In this document: positions 5,801 to 10,423 of the stretch, in pieces | Position numbering within the stretch: the stretch's first letter is position 1 | How the letters are laid out: the number at the start of each line of letters is the position of its first letter | DNA from: Thermoleophilia bacterium | GTDB lineage: Bacteria; Actinomycetota; Thermoleophilia; Gaiellales; Gaiellaceae | Direction of reading: 5' to 3' | DNA: 10,423 nucleotides | Assembly (NCBI GenBank): GCA_025936595.1 | Contig: JAICTB010000067.1 | Location: 1 to 10,423 of the forward strand | Translations under genes and position numbers: made by a program | Notes under the pieces: generated by a model | Database searches by the model: none | What the model saw: the letters and a program-made list of their open reading frames with translations, nothing else | Told to the model about the DNA's origin: nothing

Positions 5801-7512
5801 TGAGGGAGGCGATCGGGCCGATCCTCCGTCCGCACCGGCCGTTGATCGCGCTCGCGGGGGCCGCGATGGTCGGCGCCACGGCGGTCTCGCTCGCCGCGCC
5901 GCTGCTCGTGAAGATCGCAATCGACCGCGGCATCGGCCACCACGACGTGCACGTGATCGACGTGATCGCGCTCGTCTACGTGGTGCTCGTGCTCGTGCGT
6001 CCCGTGCTCGAGCGCGCGATCGTCCTCTGCAGCGCACGTGCCGGCGAGCGGTTCCTCGGCGATCTCCGAGTCGCCGCCTACGACAAGTTGCAGGCGCTGT
6101 CGCTGCCGTTCTTCGAGCAGACGAAGGCCGGCGTGCTCGTGTCGCGCCTGACGGCCGACGTCCAGACGCTGACCACGTTCACGCGGCTCGTGCTCGTCGA
6201 GGTCGTCGGCTCGGTGCTGCTCTTCCTCGTCTCGATCGCGATCCTCATCGCCCTCTCGCCGCTGCTCTCCCTCGTGATGCTCGTGTCGGTGCCGCTCCTC
6301 GTCTGGTCGTCGCTTCGCTACGGCAAGCGCTCGCGGCCCGCGTTCCTCGCGCTGCGCGACCGCGTCGCCGACACGATGACCTCGCTGCAGGAAGGGCTTG
6401 CCGGTGTTCGCGTCGTGCAGTCCTTCGGTCGCGAGACCGATCGGTACGCGTCGTATCGCGCTCGCTCGCGTGCGCAGGTGTCCGCCTGGCGGCGCATCTC
6501 CCTCGTCAACATCGGCTTCTTCCCGATGATCGCGTTCGCGCAGTCGCTCGCGCTCGCCGCCGTCCTCGTCGTCGGCGGCTACCTGCATCGCAACGGCCGT
6601 GTCTCGGTGGGGACGATCGTCGCGTTCGCGCTGTACCTGATCTCGCTGTTCGACCCGATCGCGCGGCTCGGCGACTGGTTCAGCGAGTTCCAGTCGGGTC
6701 GCGCTGCGCTCACGAAGATCGCGCTGCTGCTCGAGACCCCCGCCACCGTGGCGGGCGGCTCGACTCCGGTCCCCGCCGAGGGCGCGCTCGTCGCCGAGAA
6801 CGTCACGTTCGCGTACGGCGGCGGCGCTCCGGCGGTGCGCGAGGTGTCGCTTTCGATCGACGCAGGAGAGCACCTGGCGCTCGTCGGCGCGACCGGTGCC
6901 GGCAAGTCGACGCTCGCGAAGCTGCTCGTGCGCGGCTACGACCCGGTCGAGGGGCGCGTCGCCTTCGCCGGCGTCGACCTGCGCGACGCTCCGCTGGACG
7001 AGCTGCGCCGACGCATCGTCTTCGTGCCTCAGGAGGGGCACCTCTTCTCCGGGACGATCGCCGACAACATCCGGCTCGCCGGGCCTGGGGCCCCCGATGA
7101 GCAGGTGCGTGACGCATTGCGCGCGATCGGGGCACTCGAGCGGTTCGAGAGGCTGCCGGCCGGGCTCGCGACCGACGTGCGCTCGCGCGGCGTGCGCCTG
7201 TCGAGCGGCGAGCGGCAGCTCGTCTCGATCGCGCGGGTCGCGCTCGCCGATCCCGCCGTGATCGTGCTCGACGAGGCGACCTCGTCGCTCGACCCGCAGA
7301 ACGAGGCCGCCGTCGAGCACGCGCTGGGCGTGCTCGCCCGTGGCCGCACGGTGATCACGATCGCGCACCGCCTCTCGACGGCGGAGCGCGCCGACCGCGT
7401 CGCCGTGCTGGAGCACGGCCGGCTGGTCGAGATCGCCTCACATGCAGAGCTCGTCGCGCAGGGCGACCGCTATGCGCGCCTGTGGGCGAGCTGGCAGGCA
7501 GGCCTGAGTTAG
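5800..7512 (+). CDS. ABC exporter half-transporter, catalytically intact NBD
   Basis: The partner of the preceding gene, 570 residues. Its ATG overlaps that gene's TGA by one base (TGATG), which suggests coupled translation and a fixed subunit ratio. Predicted helices lie near 14-40, 52-72, 130-150, 153-172, 235-260 and 270-288. The NBD has an A-loop Tyr in FAYGGG, Walker A GATGAGKST (363-371), Q-loop VPQEG with Gln411, Walker B IVLDEATSSLD with catalytic Glu492, and H-loop His523. The signature is LSSGERQL (467-474) instead of LSGGQ. Together the two proteins should form one full exporter in the cytoplasmic membrane with one working and one degenerate ATP site, as known for BmrCD and TM287/288. 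No substrate-binding or regulator gene adjoins it to hint at cargo. Confidence 0.93.
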   Translation: MREAIGPILRPHRPLIALAGAAMVGATAVSLAAPLLVKIAIDRGIGHHDVHVIDVIALVYVVLVLVRPVLERAIVLCSARAGERFLGDLRVAAYDKLQALSLPFFEQTKAGVLVSRLTADVQTLTTFTRLVLVEVVGSVLLFLVSIAILIALSPLLSLVMLVSVPLLVWSSLRYGKRSRPAFLALRDRVADTMTSLQEGLAGVRVVQSFGRETDRYASYRARSRAQVSAWRRISLVNIGFFPMIAFAQSLALAAVLVVGGYLHRNGRVSVGTIVAFALYLISLFDPIARLGDWFSEFQSGRAALTKIALLLETPATVAGGSTPVPAEGALVAENVTFAYGGGAPAVREVSLSIDAGEHLALVGATGAGKSTLAKLLVRGYDPVEGRVAFAGVDLRDAPLDELRRRIVFVPQEGHLFSGTIADNIRLAGPGAPDEQVRDALRAIGALERFERLPAGLATDVRSRGVRLSSGERQLVSIARVALADPAVIVLDEATSSLDPQNEAAVEHALGVLARGRTVITIAHRLSTAERADRVAVLEHGRLVEIASHAELVAQGDRYARLWASWQAGLS

Positions 7513-7522
7513 AGCTCCTAAC
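7508..7522. repeat. Inverted repeat spanning two convergent stop codons
   Basis: GTTAG-AGCTC-CTAAC: 5-base arms around a 5-base centre, lying over the TAG of the ABC gene on the plus strand and the TAG of the small membrane protein on the minus strand. Only 5 bases separate the two genes. The stem is short and there is no T-run, so it is at best a weak bidirectional stop. Confidence 0.3.
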
Positions 7523-7862
7523 AGCGCCCGGGAGCCGGCGAGCCGCCCGGGCCGTTCTCGTGCGCGAACGTCCCGTCGAGGTTCGTCTCGAGGCAGTAGG
7601 ACGTGCCTGTGGCGCGCGCGAGGATGACGCCGGAGCCCTCCGGCAGCACCGCGCCCACGTACGTCCCGTCCTGGGCGTAGTCGACCTGGAGCAGCTGGTC
7701 GACGGGCCCGAAGTTGGCGGCAGCCGCGGTCACGAGCGCCTGCGACTCGACCCCCGTGATCGCAGGGGAGGCCGGCGCGCTGCTTCTGTCCTGCATGACG
7801 AACAGGACGCCCGTGATCGCGAGCGTGATCAGGACGAACACGATGCCGAGACTCCTCGTCAC
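7518..7862 (-). CDS. Small membrane-anchored protein with pilin-like C-terminus
   Basis: A 114-residue protein of unknown function. It has a short charged start (MTRS), one hydrophobic segment at about 5-23 (LGIVFVLITLAITGVLFVM), then a probably extracytoplasmic domain of about 90 residues. The latter half, with YAQDGTYVGA (62-71), VILARATGTSYCLETN (79-94) and GPGGSPAPGRC (104-114), resembles the C-terminal region of actinobacterial type IV pilin-like proteins, in which two cysteines close a loop; here they are Cys90 and the final residue Cys114. The N-terminus lacks the Gly-Phe-x3-Glu prepilin peptidase site, so it would not be processed as a classical pilin. The GTG at 7862 has no clear ribosome-binding site; a GTG eight codons in, preceded by GAGGAG, is an alternative start. 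It lies 36 bases after the OsmC gene and is probably co-transcribed. Confidence 0.7.
   Translation of the reverse strand: MTRSLGIVFVLITLAITGVLFVMQDRSSAPASPAITGVESQALVTAAAANFGPVDQLLQVDYAQDGTYVGAVLPEGSGVILARATGTSYCLETNLDGTFAHENGPGGSPAPGRC
7526..7552 (+). terminator. GC-rich hairpin downstream of the ABC operon
   Basis: GCCCGGG (7526-7532) pairs with CCCGGGC (7546-7552) around a 13-base loop that can pair further inside. It begins 14 bases after the ABC operon's stop and could act as a tail-less terminator. However, it lies in the 3' end of the opposite-strand gene, where it encodes the Gly/Pro-rich tail, so the symmetry may be a by-product of codon use. Confidence 0.3.
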
Positions 7863-7898
7863 CCGAGACGTATCGGCAGCGGGTGCCGAACGGTTGAG

Positions 7899-8411
7899 CT
7901 ACCGCTGTGAGCGGTTCCAGGTCGCCGTCAGCGCCGGCGCCGAGGCGAGCGTCTGGTAGACGACGCAGTAGCGCTCGGTGAGGCGCAGCAGCGTGTCCAG
8001 CTGCTCGTCGCTTGCGCTCGTCGTCAGGTCGAACGCGAGGCGGATCGAGCGAAAGCCGACCGGCGCCTCCTTGTCGACCGCGAGTGTCCCCCGAAAGTCG
8101 AGGTCCCCCTCGGCCCGCACGTGCCCTTCCTCGATCTCCACCTCGAGCGAGAGGGCAACCGCCCGCAGCGTCACGCCCGCGCACGCAGCCAGCGCCTCGA
8201 GCAGCATGTCGCCGGAGCAGAGCGACAGCCCGTCGCCTCCGCTCGCCGGGTGAAGGCCCGCAGTTGCGAGCGCCCGGCCGGTCTCGACCGAGCACGTCAC
8301 GCCCTCCCCGAGCGTGCCCGTTGCGCTCAGCGTGACGACCGCCGCGTCGGGCTCCGCGCGGTAGCGCTCCTTCAACGGCTCCTGGAGGGCACGCAGTTCC
8401 GTCCGGTCCAC
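7899..8411 (-). CDS. OsmC family protein
   Basis: OsmC/Ohr-fold proteins reduce organic hydroperoxides using two cysteines, though several subfamilies have no proven activity. The 170-residue protein shows ASGGDGLSLCSGDMLLEALAACAGVT (56-81) with Cys77 at the start of the long central helix, EGDLDFRGTL (101-110), VGFRSIRLAFDL (118-129) and ERYCVVYQTL (146-155) with Cys149, the expected second redox cysteine. Two further cysteines (40, 65) are present. The GTG start at 8411 was chosen because a TACGAT box ends 7 bases before it (leaderless) and because the frame upstream to 8498 adds an Arg-rich stretch overlapping the divergent cyclase gene. It is cytoplasmic, and probably shares a transcript with the small membrane protein downstream. 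A role in peroxide defence is inferred from the family. Confidence 0.9.
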   Translation of the reverse strand: MDRTELRALQEPLKERYRAEPDAAVVTLSATGTLGEGVTCSVETGRALATAGLHPASGGDGLSLCSGDMLLEALAACAGVTLRAVALSLEVEIEEGHVRAEGDLDFRGTLAVDKEAPVGFRSIRLAFDLTTSASDEQLDTLLRLTERYCVVYQTLASAPALTATWNRSQR

Positions 8412-8418
8412 GCCTGCG

Positions 8419-8424
8419 ATCGTA
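8419..8424 (-). promoter_or_regulatory. Candidate -10 box (TACGAT) for the OsmC gene
   Basis: On the minus strand this reads TACGAT, the same hexamer as in front of dus, ending 7 bases before the GTG at 8411. That spacing puts the transcript start on the start codon. There is no recognisable -35. The box overlaps GTACTTGTAC and lies almost against the -35 of the divergent cyclase promoter. Confidence 0.4.
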
Positions 8425-8425
8425 C

Positions 8426-8455
8426 TTGTACCCGTGCCCCTCCCGGCCATACGCT
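8426..8455 (+). promoter_or_regulatory. Candidate promoter for the cyclase-ATPase gene
   Basis: TTGTAC (8426-8431), an 18-base spacer, and TACGCT (8450-8455) form a reasonable actinobacterial housekeeping-type promoter. The -10 ends 9 bases before the GTG at 8465, the same distance as at dus, so the message would have almost no leader. Confidence 0.4.
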
Positions 8456-8464
8456 GGACGGGCC

Positions 8465-10423
8465 GTGGTCTGTCCCGCCTGCAGCCAGGAGAACCCACCG
8501 GTCGCGCGCTTCTGCCTCGCCTGCGGCGCTCCGCTCACCGCGGACAGCCTGGCGCGCGACGAACGCCGGATCGTGACCGTCATCTTCGTCGACCTGGTCG
8601 GGTTCACCGCCCGCGCCGAGTCGCTCGACCCGGAAGAGGTGCGCGCCCTGCTCACGCCGTACCACGAGCGTGTCCGCCACGAGATCGAGTCGTTCGGGGG
8701 TGTAGTCGAGAAATTCATCGGCGACGCGGTGATGGGCATCTTCGGCGCTCCGCTCGCGCACGGCGACGACGCCGAGCGCGCGGTCCGGTCGGCGCTCGTG
8801 GTGCGCGACAACGTCGGCGGGTTCACCGACGGCGAGCTGCAGATCCGCATCGCGGTGAACACGGGCGAAGCGGTCGTCTCGCTCGGCGCGCGACCGGCGC
8901 TCGGCGAGTCGATGGTGGCCGGCGACGTCGTCAACACCGCCGCACGTCTGCAGGCGGCGGCTCCCGTCAATGCGGTCGTCGTCGGCGAGCAGACGTACCT
9001 GGAGACGAGGGACGTGATCGCGTACGAGCCGACGCAGCCCGTGGTCGCGAAGGGGAAGTCGCGGCCGATCCAGGCCTGGATCGCAGAGCATCCGCTCACG
9101 GCGGCGGGTGAGCGCCCGCTCGCCGACTGGTCGATCGTCGGCCGCGCGCCCGAGGTCGCGGTGCTGGGCGCACTGTGGGACCGCGTCCTGCAAACGCAGC
9201 TCCCTCACCTGATCTCGGTCTTCGGGCCGGCCGGCATCGGCAAATCGACGCTCGCGGCCGAGCTGGGCTCCATCGCGAGCGCCGGCGGCGCGCGCGTCAT
9301 CCGCGGCCGCTCTCTTCCCTACCGCGAGAGCGGCGCCTACGGCGCGCTCGCCGGGCAGCTGATGCAGCTGTGCGGCGTGTTCGAGAGCGACTCCGGCGCG
9401 GTGATCGCCGAGGCGCTTCGCGCGCGGAGCGCGGAGCTACTCGCAGACGCGGACGCGGATGCGGACGTGGTCGCAGGGCATCTCGGCGTGATCGTCGGCA
9501 TCGACGCGGGCAACGAGGCGGCCGACCGTGACGTCCTGTTCGCGTCGGTGCGCCAGTTCGTGGAGGCGGTCGCGCGCGAGCAGCCGACGATCCTCGTCTT
9601 CGAGGACATCCACTGGGCCGACGCGAACATGCTCGACCTGATCGAGACGATCGCGACCCGCGTGCACGGCCTCCCGCTCCTCCAGGTCACGCTCGCCCGG
9701 TCCGAGCTGCTCGACGCCCGCGAAGGCTGGGGCGCGAGGGTCGCCGGCTATACCGCGCTGACGCTCGGCCCGCTCGAGCAGGAACACGCGCGAGAGCTCG
9801 CCGTGCGGCGGCTCGGTGACGTCGACCGCGTTGACGAGGTGATCGCGGTGGCCGAGGGGAATCCGCTCTTCATCGAGCAGCTCGCCGCGACCATGGACGA
9901 GAGCGGGCCGGGCGCGCTGCCGACGAGCATCCGCGGGATCGTCGCTGCGCGGCTCGACGCGCTGCCCAGCCGGGAGCGCGCTCTGCTTCTGGACGCGGCC
10001 GTCGTGGGGAAGGTGTTCTGGGTCGAGGCGCTCTGCGCGATCAACCCCGACTGCACCGACATCGAGCACGTGCTCGAGGGGCTCGAGCTGCGTGATCTCG
10101 TCCGGCGCGAGCCGACGTCGATCATGGAGGGGCAGCAGCAGTTCGCGTTCACGAACATCCTGATCCGAGACATCGCGTACGACCTGCTGGCACGAGCCGA
10201 CCGCGTGCGCCGCCACGCGCTCGTCGCGGAATTCTTCGACCGGTCGACCGGTGCGTCCGGCGAGGCGATCGGCGCGCTCGCTCGCCACTGGCGCGACGCG
10301 GGCGAGCACGAGCGCGCCGTGCAGCAGCTCGTGCTCGCAGCCGGTCAGGCCGAGCGCGGCTGGGCGAAGGATCGCGCCGCCCGGCTCTACCGGGAGGCGC
10401 TCGAGCTCGTCCCGGCGGAGGAC
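8465..10423 (+). CDS. Zinc-ribbon/class III nucleotide cyclase/AAA ATPase signalling protein (partial, 3' end off window)
   Basis: The first 653 residues of a large soluble regulator, open in frame to the window's end with no stop. Domains in order: a zinc ribbon (Cys3, Cys6, Cys17, Cys20), then a class III cyclase (about 36-200) with metal-binding Asp43 in FVDLVGFT and Asp87 in EKFIGDAVMGIFG, Lys83 as the usual adenine-recognising lysine, and Asn157 and Arg161 in GDVVNTAARL for the transition state. An ATPase region starts near 214 with VGR, followed by Walker A GPAGIGKST (254-262) and Walker B ILVFEDIHWAD (376-386). From about 560 helical, TPR-like repeats begin. Cyclase-AAA-TPR proteins resemble soluble adenylyl cyclase, and the reaction is probably ATP to cAMP. 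The GTG start at 8465 gives the characteristic ribbon opening MVCPAC. It is divergent from the OsmC gene across 53 bases. Met150 occupies a position that usually holds Asp, Thr or Ser. Confidence 0.92.
   Translation, partial: MVCPACSQENPPVARFCLACGAPLTADSLARDERRIVTVIFVDLVGFTARAESLDPEEVRALLTPYHERVRHEIESFGGVVEKFIGDAVMGIFGAPLAHGDDAERAVRSALVVRDNVGGFTDGELQIRIAVNTGEAVVSLGARPALGESMVAGDVVNTAARLQAAAPVNAVVVGEQTYLETRDVIAYEPTQPVVAKGKSRPIQAWIAEHPLTAAGERPLADWSIVGRAPEVAVLGALWDRVLQTQLPHLISVFGPAGIGKSTLAAELGSIASAGGARVIRGRSLPYRESGAYGALAGQLMQLCGVFESDSGAVIAEALRARSAELLADADADADVVAGHLGVIVGIDAGNEAADRDVLFASVRQFVEAVAREQPTILVFEDIHWADANMLDLIETIATRVHGLPLLQVTLARSELLDAREGWGARVAGYTALTLGPLEQEHARELAVRRLGDVDRVDEVIAVAEGNPLFIEQLAATMDESGPGALPTSIRGIVAARLDALPSRERALLLDAAVVGKVFWVEALCAINPDCTDIEHVLEGLELRDLVRREPTSIMEGQQQFAFTNILIRDIAYDLLARADRVRRHALVAEFFDRSTGASGEAIGALARHWRDAGEHERAVQQLVLAAGQAERGWAKDRAARLYREALELVPAED

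Noticed and set aside
4514..6037. 507-codon open frame on the minus strand opposite the first ABC gene
   Set aside because: Low-complexity Arg/Ala/Asp composition with no motif, fully covered by well-supported genes.
5221..7416. 731-codon open frame on the minus strand opposite both ABC genes
   Set aside because: The plus-strand frames carry full ABC motifs, while this frame is Arg/Asp/His-rich with no recognisable domain. It is the usual antisense shadow in GC-rich coding DNA.
7902..7914. CCGCT-GTG-AGCGG hairpin at the end of the OsmC gene
   Set aside because: Five-base stem wholly inside the last codons of the gene, with no T-run; expected by chance at this GC content.
7438..9099. 553-codon minus-strand open frame across the OsmC, intergenic and cyclase regions
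   Set aside because: It crosses three supported genes in another frame and has no domain. The OsmC and cyclase reading frames show family motifs.
1..10423. Defence system, CRISPR array, prophage or insertion sequence
   Set aside because: No direct-repeat array, transposase, integrase or nuclease-like gene was seen on either strand. The AAA ATPase belongs to a cyclase signalling protein, not to a defence module.

Overview
The window looks like a stretch of chromosome from a high-GC actinobacterium. Coding regions are GC-rich with strong G/C third-position bias, GTG starts are frequent, and a DUF2469 protein (a family largely restricted to Actinobacteria) sits beside folate genes. The combination of an OsmC-family protein and a zinc-ribbon/cyclase/AAA ATPase regulator would fit a deep-branching class such as Thermoleophilia, but that placement is inference. 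Genes are tightly packed. No tRNA, rRNA, CRISPR array, insertion sequence or phage gene was seen, and no gene-free stretch exceeds about 200 bases.

Left part (1-2089): a tRNA-dihydrouridine synthase gene (dus) runs rightward from a candidate leaderless promoter. It collides tail-to-tail with a leftward type III pantothenate kinase gene (coaX), with the two stop codons interlocked in TTAG. Behind coaX lies a 199-base non-coding gap holding a 14-bp palindrome, one copy of a 21-bp imperfect direct repeat and a GC-rich hairpin that may end the neighbouring operon.

Middle-left (2090-4054, leftward): a compact folate operon folP-folB-folK followed by a DUF2469 gene. All three junctions are 4-base ATGA/GTGA overlaps, so translation is probably coupled. 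FolB, FolK and FolP act consecutively in making 7,8-dihydropteroate; coaX nearby supplies the coenzyme A pathway.

Middle-right (4055-7512, rightward): two ABC-exporter half-transporters that overlap by one base. Their motif pattern indicates an asymmetric heterodimer: the first has a degenerate Walker B and Q-loop, and the second has a degenerate signature motif. These defects fall in the same composite ATP site.

Right part: a small leftward membrane-anchored protein whose C-terminus resembles actinobacterial type IV pilins (7518-7862), and upstream of it an OsmC-family thiol protein (7899-8411). Across a 53-base divergent promoter region, a large signalling protein starts at 8465 and runs off the right edge: zinc ribbon, class III nucleotide cyclase, AAA/STAND-type ATPase and the start of helical repeats.

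Most of this is ordinary housekeeping and accessory content. I did not find a convincing new multi-gene system. The best leads are the folate-coupled DUF2469 gene, the pilin-like orphan, the noncanonical cyclase substrate pocket and the small regulatory-looking repeats around coaX.
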